A stretch of DNA of 64,000 nt from assembly GCA_001724265.1 (NCBI GenBank), contig MEDY01000010.1, forward strand, positions 62,001 to 126,000, in the 5' to 3' direction. Below are positions 33,401 through 44,255 of this stretch, piece by piece. Every line of letters begins with the position of its first letter. Positions within the stretch are counted from its first letter, which is position 1. This DNA comes from Rhizaria sp. SCN 62-66. Lineage: Eukaryota; Rhizaria, unplaced. Below the pieces are notes generated by a model, which worked only from the letters and a program-made list of their open reading frames with translations, was not told the DNA's origin and did no database searches. Both the position numbers and the translations under genes were made by a program.

Positions 33401-34867
33401 TTGTGACTCTTTGAGAGTTATATCCCTGACAAACACCCCAGTGAAGCTTCCCAGTTTATATGTTAAGTGGTTAAACATGTTATCGCTTAGCTGAAACCCA
33501 ATAAATTCATCCGTGCCAAACGATGATGCCACAGTGATATCACTTTGCATCACACCATTCACCCAAAGAGCACTTACGATGCTCCCGTCGTAAAGCGTCA
33601 TCTTTCCTGGCCCATGAGGTTTCCCGGCCTCGTTCAGTGGCGCAACAATCGACCCCTTTTGCGCAACTGCAAGTTTGAGGCACTTTGACAAGAGCCAATA
33701 GTCTGTAATCGGAGGACCATCATTCCTCACCAGCGTTCCCAGTTTCCAGCGTGCCTCCGCCCAGCTGCCCGTGAATGACGTGCCCACCGATGGATAAACT
33801 GCGCGGCCAGAAGCGATGTCGATGTCGTCCCACCCGTCGCCCCACAGCGTGGCGCCGCAGCGCGACTCGAACACGCCGCGGCCGCGCGGGTACAAGCCGG
33901 CGCGGTCGAGCTGCCCTGTGTACACAGTGCGCAGGAGCCGTTGGCGCAGACACTTTAGGTCAACGCAGGTGCAGACTTCTACCTCGGCAATGTTGGTGCA
34001 AGACCGTGATAGGCTCTCGCGCGTGTACTTGCGGCACACAAACTGCAGGAGCGTCTCAAGAAATGCCACCGTCATCAAACGTGGAAAAAAACGTTTCTTC
34101 GATTTCGAGCGTGCTCGCTGGTAAATAGTAGCAGCCGCTTCTTCCAAGATGCAAGGTAAGACCGCGTCAAGATCTAGTTGCAGCCGGACGCCTTGCATAA
34201 CCTCATTTGGGTCCATTGCCGTCGCTCGAGTTTGCACAAACCGGTCACCTTTGCGCGGCGCCTCTCCGCGTAGCGCAAACGCGTCCGGCATTGCCACAAG
34301 TCCGCACGTCATGACAGATGTAAACCACTGCGTTGTGTCCAGTCTGTTCTGTGTCCAGCTCCCGCGAGTCGCGCGCTGCGCAGTCGTGTGCAGGAAGTCG
34401 CCCTCGCCATGGCGCAGTCCTCGCAGCCACTGGCCCCGGTACACCGAGCCGTCGCGGTAATGTACCTCACCGCGGCCGCGCACGTTGGCTTGCAGGGCGG
34501 GGTTAAGCGACGACGTAAGCATGCCCACTAGCGGTTCACCCGAGTCTATTCCCCAGTCGCCGATGAAGACGGCGCCGCCGGAGGTGTGTAGCTCCCCGCG
34601 CGCTGAGGGCACGTCGTCCTCCCAGAGGCAACTAAACCAGCTGCCGTCGGAGAAATGCGTGCTTCCGCGGCCGTGACGCTTGTCGTTGCGCCAGAAGCCG
34701 TCGTACTGAATGTACCCGGTCATACGCCGCAGTACACCATGACCATGACGGTGTCCAGTAGTCTCTTCGACTTCACCGGTGTACTGTAGACCAACTCCGA
34801 ACACGCGCTCATTGATAGGGATGTCCGTCACTTTGATGACTTGAATTTTAGCTTGATCTGTTGACAT
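30413..34867 (-). CDS. Large MORN-repeat protein
   Basis: One exon, 1,484 residues, start at the ATG ending at 34867, stop TAA. MORN units (Y-x-G-x-W...G-x-G) are clear at the N-terminus, about residues 35-190: GHGVLRRMTGYIQYDGFW, RHGRGSTHFSDGSWFSCLW and GRGEVHYRDGSVYRGQW. They return at about 900-1010 (ERHGHGKCVYVTGAVYEGRW, RCGHGTYTNFTGDATFTGEF) and at about 1260-1420 (DHYIGLFMRGRRHCFGRMRY, GKGVMTRPDGVVCRGM). The middle has weaker, degenerate repeats and several Cys residues, and its DNA is clearly less GC-rich than the neighbours. MORN proteins commonly act at membranes or in cytoskeletal and ciliary scaffolds. No kinase, SET or PIP-kinase domain is visible, so the role is unknown. Confidence 0.9.
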   Translation of the reverse strand: MSTDQAKIQVIKVTDIPINERVFGVGLQYTGEVEETTGHRHGHGVLRRMTGYIQYDGFWRNDKRHGRGSTHFSDGSWFSCLWEDDVPSARGELHTSGGAVFIGDWGIDSGEPLVGMLTSSLNPALQANVRGRGEVHYRDGSVYRGQWLRGLRHGEGDFLHTTAQRATRGSWTQNRLDTTQWFTSVMTCGLVAMPDAFALRGEAPRKGDRFVQTRATAMDPNEVMQGVRLQLDLDAVLPCILEEAAATIYQRARSKSKKRFFPRLMTVAFLETLLQFVCRKYTRESLSRSCTNIAEVEVCTCVDLKCLRQRLLRTVYTGQLDRAGLYPRGRGVFESRCGATLWGDGWDDIDIASGRAVYPSVGTSFTGSWAEARWKLGTLVRNDGPPITDYWLLSKCLKLAVAQKGSIVAPLNEAGKPHGPGKMTLYDGSIVSALWVNGVMQSDITVASSFGTDEFIGFQLSDNMFNHLTYKLGSFTGVFVRDITLKESQVSSGTFGARVSAGTTTWSDYKDNFHVTSERKTHTLKLGIEGAGSGSDSGDSLAKMRLSQDVRSITLVQTIRKEFPSVTLGSSDITNDWQQQVEDMRAGSSSNQLMVKKAQYNDSTKCMVKNHLLYEKHPSKSSCLPSLLSRESETFKCNLVNSNVDANDKLNLEISIVDCYTVISKDTRPDQVLTTLMYNGNLIKGVFFDVASDQQLSFMPHPEQLRLHLAHGPVFVADLQAAPSGQNVFKRGTAPLIGVMTFPNGGSETRRLLCEVPDCTTIMPFNDTDVMTTHHGWRLTVKRELMYRSTSCRCTPAAHMKDYNACSLVDAVTPNGTTFRGSYRKAADWMWASPSELVGRFTLSNGVTMDYDSVHIDQKAPFEGVRCTVTVPGRSNPMLGCWRGDTFVSTDATGAELLSADDGQYVGERNEAGERHGHGKCVYVTGAVYEGRWEHGVRCGHGTYTNFTGDATFTGEFQADRVHGNVTLTRVNGTTLVGIWNTGEFVSGVYTDIMKNVNRVKPHPLAPSSLFGSDDATIVLVDEQLHASIYKGSMIDGVPNFQGKLTVFADVDAICKGARPLSSKKMAQAQSREIATYEGCFVRGQFTGIGSITHRQAQYRLLKKCIPLPIVSVKLSQERLYTGSANFTDFNHIEFTGEGRLEQQVRNGPVQHYELLCQGKWRSDKASDIWGHKKICNGILGVTVASTNVKSADIEIVGKLITANSKRTIAYMKDKVYEGFLLANEHPFGCGTQSTKDESMLLRRGTTCKGELMGLGEEQDELNGDHYIGLFMRGRRHCFGRMRYANGDVHSGWWVTGAPGGLGALATERGVLYIGYWSGPVPFGDGTVIDFANRTYSYGPQWKDAAQQALADRAHERRWGHRRGLAPGKATWVGARDKCNRPYGKGVMTRPDGVVCRGMNISGTWKGACSMIYPDGTTYVVNYGDSGVISAAVPTVGVAMTQEEDTAEHREALARVSGTLREVQFLTKDNDDETSSDAFYQPLF

Positions 34868-35719
34868 GATATCCGAGCCGTTAGAGTGGGTAATTTCAGA
34901 TGGAAAGGCACAACCGGATGCTTTTTTCGCCGCGTCAAGCTGCGACTTGTGTTTTGAGGTTCCTTAGCTGCTCTTGTGTGCTGGCTTTGTCGACGTCAAA
35001 ACTGCTTAAGGAAGCAAACCAATATACAAATATATTATTGAGCATACAACCAATCCGAGATGGAGTGAGCATTGCTGATGGGTGTCATGTACTTCTCATT
35101 TAGGAACACTCGTTTTGTGTTCGTGACCACTGACCTAAGCCATGACCAGTGATCTTGAGACATGCATGTACAATGAATTCATCAAAGAGTCAAATAGATA
35201 ATACATATTTGAGTGAAAGGCATCACCATACGTTTTGGCATCGCCCGACTAATACCAACAATGTGACGCATTTCCTGGCCACAAAGCAGCATCGTTTACT
35301 GGGTGCTGTGTGGAGAAGGATTTGGAGTCAAATTTCTGACAGTGACTTCGCTAAGAAGGTTAATAATACAAACACAATTGTACAAAAAAGAGAAGTCCAT
35401 TGTTACTTTGTTTGACGATCGGATTCTCACACAATAGCCCTCAGTCGAAATCGGCCCCAAGTGGAAGAGGACAAAAACTGCTTCAGATTGGATCGCTGTC
35501 GATTCACCAGTTCAAATATTGAACATCTGTCCTGCCTTGTCTTCAACGCTATTTCAAATGCAGTTGACATATATATGACATTTTTATTACGATTATTTGT
35601 ATGTTTTATGGGAGACAATTCAATGACTTCTTCATTGCGCCTAACATGTTTTCCTTTCATTCTTTTGAACACAACGGTTACCCTGTCCGTTCATTGCGTC
35701 TCTCCACTGACAGCGCCCG
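34868..35719. other. Divergent intergenic region between the MORN gene and the RPxTA coiled-coil gene
   Basis: The longest gene-free stretch in the window. It is AT-rich and should carry promoters for both neighbours. ATATATTATT near 35028-35040 (minus gene) and CATATATATG near 35567-35576 (plus gene) are possible TATA-like strings. The ORFs here are short and AT-rich; no RNA gene is recognised. Confidence 0.45.
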
Positions 35720-38700
35720 ATGGACCGGACTACTGCGCGTCCATCGACCGCGCACCCAGCCTTACGTCGGTCTGCGGCAGCTAACGCTGTTGCACGGCCC
35801 CAATCAGCGCTGCCTGCGCATGCATTCGACAACGTAGCCATCCCTCACGGACCCCCGCTCCCTTCCTCTTCTTCTGGCGCTCAGTCAACCCAGCCCCAGC
35901 CAACCACTTCCTCATCGTCGGCAACGTCGCCAGCTGGTTCTGGGGCTGCTAACGACTTGACCACCGCCGCGCGCCCCTCAACTGCGAACGCATACGTTCC
36001 GTTCCGCACCGCGGCGGCGCCGCTGCCGTTTGCCGTGCCAACATCGGCGGCTGCGCGCCCCGTCTCCGCTCGCCCACCCACGGCGTCGCCCGCGTTCTAC
36101 ACCCCGCCGTCCTCCATTGCGCTTGACAAGGGTTCGTCTTTTGCGCACCCTGTAACCACAAACCCCGGCGACGACTACACGCTGGCCCCACGCACCCGCC
36201 TCGCGCGCATCGCTAAGCTCCGCGCCGAGCAGGCGCACGCGTCGCGGCCCAGGGTCTGGGGCGCCGACGCCGCGCCGGGTGCGCAGCCGCCGTTTCCGGT
36301 TCCCAGCATTGCCGTCACTGCCGCGATGACCGGCGGTGGCGGTGTGCAGGCGCAGGGGACGGATCCCGTGGCGGCGGCTTGGTACGGCGTCGTCGAGGCC
36401 CGCAAACGGCGCGAGCGCGACGTGTTGACGCGCGGGAAAGACCTCACGTGGGCCGAGAGGGTTGCGCTGGAGAACGAACGCAGGCAGGCCGAGCAGGACA
36501 GACTGTTCCGAGAGCAGAACTTCGACTTCAGGATCGCTAAGGATGACGCGAAGCCGCAGGGCTCGCCGCGCCGCAACGCGAGAAGCAGCAACAATGCCGC
36601 TGATGACGTGAACATGAGCGCTACGACGGCGAGCAGCAACACTACCGTGGCGCCGCCCGCGACTGGCAGTGCCGCCGCCCTGTCCGCAGCGGCGTCGTCC
36701 GCGCTGAAGCTCGCCGCCTCAGGCCTGCCACTGGAGGCCGAGAGCCTGGCCGTCGACTCGATCCAGCGCGCCTTTTCGGACCCGGACGAGCTGCAGGACT
36801 TTCTGGAGAGGCGCAACGCCAACGAGGCCGCGTACAAGCGGCTGCTCGCGCAGAGGGGCGCTGCGGGCATGGGCGGCGTGTTCGCGCTGACTGGGAGCAA
36901 CAACACCAAGGAGGCATCAAGCGATGATGTACGTGACATCTGGCAGTTTGTCGCAGTGATGGAAGATGTCGATATGCATATATTCACATATTTATTTTGT
37001 TTTTCTTTTTGTATGGTTCATATCACACTCCTGAATTTCATGACTTTGCTTTGATTTGTTTTTTTTCTGCATCACTACTATAGCCGACGTCGCTGCAGGC
37101 GACAGTCGAGACTATTCAGGCACAGCTCACTGTGGTGCATCACGGCTTCGACCACGCTGTTGGCACCATGGATGCCCTGCTGGGCTCGCGCCACGCTTTG
37201 GTGGAGGAACTTGACACCCTAGCACAGCGCCGGGGTGTCGTTGACGGGTACGTTCGCATTGCAAGACACGTTCATTTCTTAATTGATGATAACTACATTT
37301 TTGTGCGTTGGATGCTCATTTCCTGCTGGTATGTGCTTATAGTCTTGTTATATCTCTTCTATGATGTTTTTATTCCTCCATGCCATACGCAGCGGATTCC
37401 TGGACGAAGAGGAGGAGCAGCGCCAGATGGAGGCCGCCCGCGCGCGCGGCGAGACCGTGGACCTTTCGGACGCGCTCGCGCTGGTCCAGCAGTGGTTGCT
37501 GCGCCGCATCCAGACCGGCCGCACCGGCTACGGCACCTCGAAGGGCGGCGATCCTTCCTCCGCAGAGCAGCAGCAGCAGCCTCAGTCTACGGGGGGCTTT
37601 GCGCCGGAGTCCGCGTTCGCAGCCATGGCGGCCGCAGACCGGCGCGGCAGCCTCACGCTGGGCAACAAAAGCAGCGCCGATGCCGCTGTCGTTGCGGCTG
37701 CTGCTGCTGCTGCTGCTGCAGCTGATATTAAGCCTTCCGCTGACGGCACCGATGACGACGCGTTCTTGACGACTCTGAGCTCTGCCGAGTGGGACGCTCT
37801 CTTCGAAGACGCGCCGCTGCCGCTGCACGTGCGCCAGCGGCTGCTCGCGCGCGCCGCCGCGCTGCACGCCGCTGGCGCCGAGCACAAGGCGGCCGAGATT
37901 GTGCGTCTCAAGTCACTGCTGCTGCAGCGCGAGCAGGATCTCCAGCAGGCGCTGCAGAGGCGGCTCGACCTGGTCAAGGACAAGGAGGGCCTGCTTAAGT
38001 CAATGCAGAAGCTCACCTCGCAGCTGCGTGAGGCCAAGAACGAGGTCAAGGCCGCCCAGCAATCCGCGGCCGACAAGCGGTCCGCGCTCGAGTCCACAGT
38101 CTCAGCGGTCTCGGCGACGCTTGTGTCCAAGGAGCAGGAGCTGGCCGCCGCCAAGCGCACCGCCGAGCGCGCGCGGCGCGAGCTGGCGATGCAGACGCGC
38201 GCGCTGGCCGAGTCGGACGAGGCGCTGCGGCGCGCTGTGGCGACTGTGCGCGCGCTCGAGGAGCAAGGCGCGCTTCTGGGTGAGGAGGACCAGCGTGCGC
38301 TCGAGGCCGCGCACGCGCAGGCGCAGCGCCACCAGGCCGGGGCGCGCGCGCGCGCCCATGGCGCCGGCCGCAGGGCGCGCGTCAAGGGCGCGGACGAGCT
38401 CTTCGACGACGGCGCGGTGCGCGCGGGCCGCCGCAGGCGCAGGCGTCGCGTCGGCGCCGGGTCCGGCTCTGACGACAGCGACGACGGCAGCGGCGACGAC
38501 AGCGGCGACTACACCGGCTCTGACGACGAGGGCGACGACGGCGACTACGCGGGCGGCGGCCGCCGCGCCCACCGCGCCGCCGCAGCGACTGCGACCGCGC
38601 TCTGGGCCGAGAAGGAGGCCAGCCGCTTCCTGCTGAACCAGGCCTCGACGCGCGCACAGCTGACCCGCCTTGCGGGCGCGTTTGCGGCGACGCTGGACCC

Positions 38701-41700
38701 GGCCCGCGAGAACTCGGTCTCCGCGTCGCGACTCACCGCCACGGTCGCCGCGGCACTGGGCCCGGGGGCAATCGCGGGCGACGACGCCGCAGCGGTGGCC
38801 ACCTACCTTCGCGCCTCGGCGCCGGCGCGCGCAGACGAGCTGGGCTGGGAGGCCGACAAGGTCGACAGCGAGTACCCGCGCCTGTCGTCAGAGGCGCACG
38901 CTGTGTTGACGCCTCTCGCGGTACCCCCGCCTGACAGCGTTGATGGCAATAATCACGACGCTGAAGAGGGACTGTGCTTCTCGTCTTTCGCGGCGTCAGC
39001 GCTTGTTATCGACGACAACGAGCGCGCCGAGGCCGAGGCGCGCGCGCTGCCTCTGCTCGGGGAGGCCTTCGCGGTCCTCACGGGCAGCAAGGCCACCGAC
39101 GTCGCATCACTTTCGCGCTCCACGGGTTCCAAGAACGGCGCCAACGCTGACTCGGCGGCTGCGGGCGACGACGACGACGCGTCGCCGTCACCGCGGTTCG
39201 CTTCGGCGGCCGGCCTCGGCCTGGGTGCCTCGGACGAGCGCGCCGCCGCGCGCAGGGGCGTCCTCTCGAAGACCGCGCTGGCACGGGCCTACGCGACTTT
39301 GTTCCCCGCGCTGCCGGCCCCCGTGCTGCGCGAGACGATCACGCGGCTGTGGCGCTCGCTGCATCTGTACGCGCACGACTTTGCAGCCAAATTGCAGCAG
39401 GCACCGCAGCAGTCTGGCTCTGCGATGGGGACTGCGGGGGCGCGGCTCGACTTTAACTTCTTCCGCTCTCTCTTCCCCACAAAGCTGCTGCTGCGTCTCG
39501 GCGACGAGGGCCTCGTCCATTTGCTGCGGCAGCACTGCGTGACCGCGACGGCGACGTCGGCTGCTGCCCCGGTCGCCATGTCGGCTGACCCCAGCGGCGC
39601 CGGCGCCATCCAGGCCTCCGCGCCGGTCACAGGCGCCGTGCGGCTACCGGCTGAGTGGCGCCGCTGTCTGGCCTCGCTGGCGGGCACGTGGTGCACCAAG
39701 GATGTCGCCACAGTGCTCTCGGCGGACGACGCCGCGCGCGCCGCCGCCGGGGAGGACGATGCGGCGCACTTGCCCCATAAGATGACTGTGAACGCTGTCG
39801 ATATCGATGGCGGTGAGAACGGGGCTGATGAAGCTGCCGCTGATGCTCCGGCGAGAGGCGACGACGAGGGCGAGAACAGCGGCAACGACACCGGGGTTCG
39901 CAAGACACTCAAGATCGACGAGTACGTCGGCGACGGCGGCAGCGGCCGTGGACTGGTGAACCCCCTCGCTCCCCCGACCCCGCACGGCAACAGAGGCAGC
40001 ACGTCCGGGGGCTTTCCCATCAATGCAGCTGTGTCCGCGTCCGCTGGCCCGCTGAAGGAAGCCGCCGCTGCCGCCGTTGCCGAGACTGCGCGCGCAGTCA
40101 GCGCCTCGCTGTCCCCCGGCAACGCCGCGCTGGCGCTCGCGTGCTCGGACCCCGCGTCGCTGACCGCGGCGCTCGCCTCCGCGATGCGCGCCACCGCGGC
40201 GTCGCCTGTCCAGGCCGCGTTGCGCAGCAGCAGCCGCAGCAACGGCGGCGGCGGCGGCGGCGCCGAGCAGCCGGCCGCCAGCGGCGGCAGAGGCGGGCTC
40301 GGCAGCGCGCTGATCGAGCTGCTGCAGTATCCCATCGGCATGAAGCAGGTGCTTATCCACTTGCTCTGGCTGCCCGTGCACCTCAACCTCGTGCGCGGCC
40401 TCACCTCGAGCAACCACGTTCGCAGCGCGCTCCTCGCCACGGCCGCCGATGTCGGTCTGCGCACACACCTCACCGTGCCCTCGGCCGACGGCGCCGCGCC
40501 CGCGCTCGTGTCAGACCTGCCGCTGACGGCGCTACCGCCCGCGCTTGCGCCCTCCGCGCTGCTCTCGGTCGCCGACGCGCCCGTCCTCGCCGGCCTGCCG
40601 CCGCAGGCGCGCGTCCAGTTCCTCACGGCGCGGCTGCGCGAGCGCGCGCTGGCCCCGCTGGCGGCGGCCGCGGTCGGCGCGATCAAGGCGCTCTCACTCG
40701 GCCTCAACGCCGTCGCCGCCCACAGCCACCACAGCACTGACTCGAGCGGGTCTGCTGTGCACGGCGCCCGCTGCCAGGCGGCCGGGCCCGCGATCGTGGT
40801 GCTCACCGTGCCTGACTCCGGCGCCGCGGCGGCCGCGGTGCCGTCCTACGCGGCGCCCCGCGACGCGGCCACCGCGGCCGGCACCGTCGTGCTGTCCGGA
40901 CGCTACCCGCACGTCCCTGGCGACAGCGCCCACCGCGGCCCCGCCGCCGTGAGCAGCCGGCTGTGGACGCCGTGGCTACGCCGCGTCGCCGCCGCCACGG
41001 GCTCGCTGTGCGCCAGCACGACGGCCCCGCCTTCGCTCACCACCGCCGCCGCCGCGGCCGCGCTGGGCGACCCCGCCGCCGCCGCCGCCGCCGCCGCCGG
41101 GGGCCGCAACGCGCGCGGCAGCGGCTGGGAGCAGCCCCGCGGTCGCCTCGCGCTGCTGCCCGGCGCTGGCACCGGCGCCATCGCCACCGCGGCCGACCGC
41201 GCACGCGCGGAGGCCACCGGCGGGCTGCCCGTCGGCGGCGACGGTGCGCTGCCCGACATGGGGGCCGCCCTCGCGCACCACGCTCACCACGGCCACGGGC
41301 ACGAGGCGGACGACACTGGCGCTGACGGCGGCGACGGCGGCTTCCTCGCACACCCAGCGGGCGCCGCGTACGCGGGCGCTGTGCCCGCGACTGCGCTGGG
41401 CGGTCGACTCGCCGTCACCGCGCCCACGACGCAGTACCTGGTCAAGGAGCTGGCGTACCGCGAAGCCGAGTCAGCGTCATGGCGCGACCTCTACGAGCAG
41501 GAGCGCCGCCGCGCCAGCGAGCTGCAGCAGCAGCTCGAGCTCGCGCGCTCGGCTTGGCGTGTTGGCGTCGCGCCCAGTCACGCCGCCGCGAACGCGCTGC
41601 CGTATGCGCACGCGCTGGCCCACGGGCAGCTGCGCACTGACCGCGGCGGCGGCGACCGCGGCGGCGACTACGGCCCCTCGCACTACGACGACGACGGCGA

Positions 41701-43051
41701 CGACGGGTCGGGGCAGCACATGGGCGGCGGCTGGCGGCCCGCGCTGCGACACGCGTCGCCGCCGCGGAGCGTTCTGGCGCCGCCCATCCCCCTGCCCGTC
41801 GCCTCAATGCCCTCCGCCGTCGCGGTCACTGCTGCCGGCGAGACCACCAACAGCAGTCAGCGTGCGGCCGCCGAGTCTGCGCGGCTGCGGTCGACGTCCG
41901 CGACGCTGCGCCCGCGCTCGCTGGCCGCCATGGCTGCGGCCGGCGACAACGGCAGTTACGCGCCACACCACCTCATGGCCTCGGCGCCGCCGCCGCAGAC
42001 CGTGGCCGCCGACGGGGACAGTCTCAGGACTGCGCAGGCCGTGGTCGCGGCGAAGCTCGCCGCGATGCGCCGCGCCAACGCCAGCGTGAGCGGCGGTGGT
42101 GTGCTGGCGCCTCCCGCCAGCGTTGTGCCCAAGAACGGCTACTCATTCGACATGACAGTAGGCAACAACTCCGGCGCCCCCCGCGTGCCCCACGCGTACC
42201 CCCCGGTGCCTGTAAGTACCCACTTAGACGGGTCCGCGCCGCCTGTGCCGAGCGCGATCCGCGACCTGTACTCACAGTCGCAACTTGGCACGGCGAGCAT
42301 CCGCCCGGGCCCCAGCAACACGTTCGGACTCAAGGTCACGGGCCGCGGCCGGCCAGCGACTGCGAACCCGGCGTCGAGCCGGTTCGGCAGCAATGCGAAC
42401 CGTGCGAGCGATAATGCAGGTTTCGACGACAAGGCTGACGCAGCTGACGGGGAGCCGGTGCAGCGCGCTGCTGGTGGCAGCGCACAGCAGAGGGACAGTG
42501 CTGCAGCCGGCGGGATGTCGCCGCGCGAGTATTACGACATCCAGCGCCAGCAGCAGCAGCAGCGGCCACGCACTGCCGCAGTCGCCGGCCAGCAGCAGCA
42601 GCAGCAGCAGCAGCATGCAGTCAGCTTGGAGCTCCAGGGCCAGGCCGGGGTCACCAAGTTCGTCCCCGCTGGCGCCGGCAGCCACGGGCGCAACGGCTCT
42701 GGCCCTTCAGCAGGCGCTGGGCACCAGCAGCCGAGCGGCGGCGCAGGCTCTGGTGGCGCCGGCTCTGGTGTCGGCACTGGAGTCAAGAGGCCCGTTACTG
42801 CCGGCGCCCGCCCTTCAGCCACTCAGCCCGTCCGCCTGCGTGCTGCGACGAGCGCCGGCGGTGCTGGCGGTGACTGCGACGGCGAGGACGACCAGGGCGG
42901 TGTGGGGCGCGTGGGCGCGGTGTACCGGGGGCCGGAGCCGGAGACGCTGTACGACTTCCTTGTCGTGAAGCCTAATGATGCTGAGAGTAGCGAGGAGGAA
43001 GATAAGGAGGATAAGCCTTCGGTTGACTCGAAGGACGAAGTATATGATTAA
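35720..43051 (+). CDS. Large coiled-coil protein with RPxTA-like motifs, three exons
   Basis: Exons 35720-36928, 37084-37247 and 37393-43051 join with GTACGT...TAG and GTACGT...CAG introns into 2,343 residues, ending in TAA. The N-terminus MDRTTARPSTAHPALRRSAA and later RPQSALP, RPSTANA, RPATANPASSRF and RPVTAGARPSA repeat an R-P-x-(S)-A/T-A pattern; I have seen similar motifs in ciliary and microtubule-associated proteins. Two coiled coils stand out. One is at about residues 640-790 (EIVRLKSLLLQREQDLQQAL, LREAKNEVKAAQQSAADKRS); the other is near 1,800 (YLVKELAYREAESASWRDLY). Between them are acidic Asp/Gly runs and an ordered helical block (LIELLQYPIGMKQVLIHLLW). The tail is Gln/Gly-rich with an acidic end. 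A ciliary or cytoskeletal role is inference only; the family is not recognised. Confidence 0.85.
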
Positions 43052-43411
43052 AATAGCTTAGTGAACAGCTGTGATTTTGTTTAAATAGATTTAACGTACT
43101 TGTATTATCTATCTATGCTACCATATCTCATGTAAGTTGATTTTACCACAAACGACTTCTGACTCCTATTTGCAGCGCGGTTCTTTCCCGCCCGACGTGA
43201 CCATACGCGAATCTCTCTGATCTAGGCCAATACGATCGTCAAAGTCGTAGTTTGAATATAATCCAAATTCACTACTAAGTGGCGTACTGATATACAAATC
43301 TGTCTTGCTGATTTCGTCGATTTACATTCTGGAAAGTACTATGCTATTTTGCATCTCAGACCCCAGCATAATCCTGATCCATTTCTTTGCGCGCATATTT
43401 GTTCACAGCAG
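43052..43411. other. AT-rich spacer upstream of the CHZ-like gene
   Basis: 3' flank of the coiled-coil gene and promoter region of the next. A TTGTTCACAGCAG string runs right up to the ATG at 43412 and resembles a splice acceptor, so the 5' leader may contain an intron. No other feature is visible. Confidence 0.45.
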
Positions 43412-43643
43412 ATGAGTGACTCTGAGGAGGCCCGTTTGGCTCGTAAGGCCCGCATGCGCGCTCTTGCGTCTGGCAAGTCCGCCAAGTCTGACAAGTCGGA
43501 TAAGAAGGACAAGAAGTCCGCGAGCAAGTCCGACAAGAAGGACAAGAAGGACAAGAAGGAGAAGAAGGAGAAGAAGGACAAGAAGCCTGTCAAGCCCGCC
43601 AAGAAGGTTGTCACTGAGGAAAGCGACGACGACGACGAGGCCT

Positions 43644-43682
<39 letters not shown>

Positions 43683-43978
43683 ACAGCGGCAGCGGCAGCG
43701 ACAGCGGCAGCGAGAGCGACCGCCCCGTGGCCAAGAAGTCTCGTCCGGCCCCCGCGGCCGCCGCTAAGAAGGCCGCCGCGCCCGCGAAGAAGAAGTCTCG
43801 CAAGGGCTCCGACAGTGACGAGAGCGATTCGGGCTCGGGCTCCGGGTCGGACAGCGAGGCCGTGGACGACGGCATCGACCGCAGCAACATCGTCTCGGGC
43901 CGCCGCCAGCGCGCTGTCGTTAAGTACAACTACGACGAGAGCAGTGAGGATGACGACGACGACGAGGAGAGCGATTAA
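43412..43978 (+). CDS. Small charged nuclear-type protein with CHZ-like motif
   Basis: 188 residues, start MSDSEEARLARKARMRALA, stop TAA. The first half is a Lys/Asp/Ser block with repeated DKKDKK units. An acidic Ser/Asp/Gly block follows (about residues 70-105), then a basic Lys/Ala patch, and a second acidic tail ending in DDDDDEESD. Near residue 155 lies IDRSNIVSGRRQRAVVKYNY, which resembles the CHZ motif (I-D-x-x-N-I-I-x-G-R-R-x-R) of H2A.Z-H2B chaperones such as Chz1 and HIRIP3, where acidic flanks are also usual. That makes a histone chaperone the best guess, on a short motif only. Nuclear location is likely from the basic clusters. The acidic and basic runs could give the same look to other nucleolar proteins. 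Confidence 0.75.
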
Positions 43979-44255
43979 GCGACTCGTTGTCTGTTAGCAC
44001 GACTCGGTGTTTGCTCAAAGCTGGGCTATATAAGGGACAGTGCTGTATTATACTTGCGCCGTGAGGCGTCTATGGGCACTGCCGGAGAGACTGTAAGTAA
44101 ACTGTAAACAAAACAAAATTATGTGAACGTAGTACACGAATGCGTACTCGATACAAAAATAACAAAACCTTAAATCAAAATCAATCAACTACGGACGCTG
44201 CTGCTAGGCTGCGATACCGAGTGCGCCGATCGCCGGAAATGCATGACTGCTTGCT
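43979..44255. other. Short gap between convergent genes with orphan TATA
   Basis: 3' flanks of the CHZ-like gene and the 114-residue gene. TATATAAGGG at 44027-44036 is followed by GCGCCGTGAG at 44056-44065, as at the orphan TATA near 17770. Confidence 0.35.
44027..44036 (+). promoter_or_regulatory. Second orphan TATA-box-like TATATAAGGG
   Basis: Plus-strand TATA-like motif just after the CHZ-like gene, with no plus-strand protein gene for 1.4 kb. It shares TATATAA, a following GGACA/GGGACA and a GCGCCGTGAG block 20-30 bases on with the site at 17770. Confidence 0.3.
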
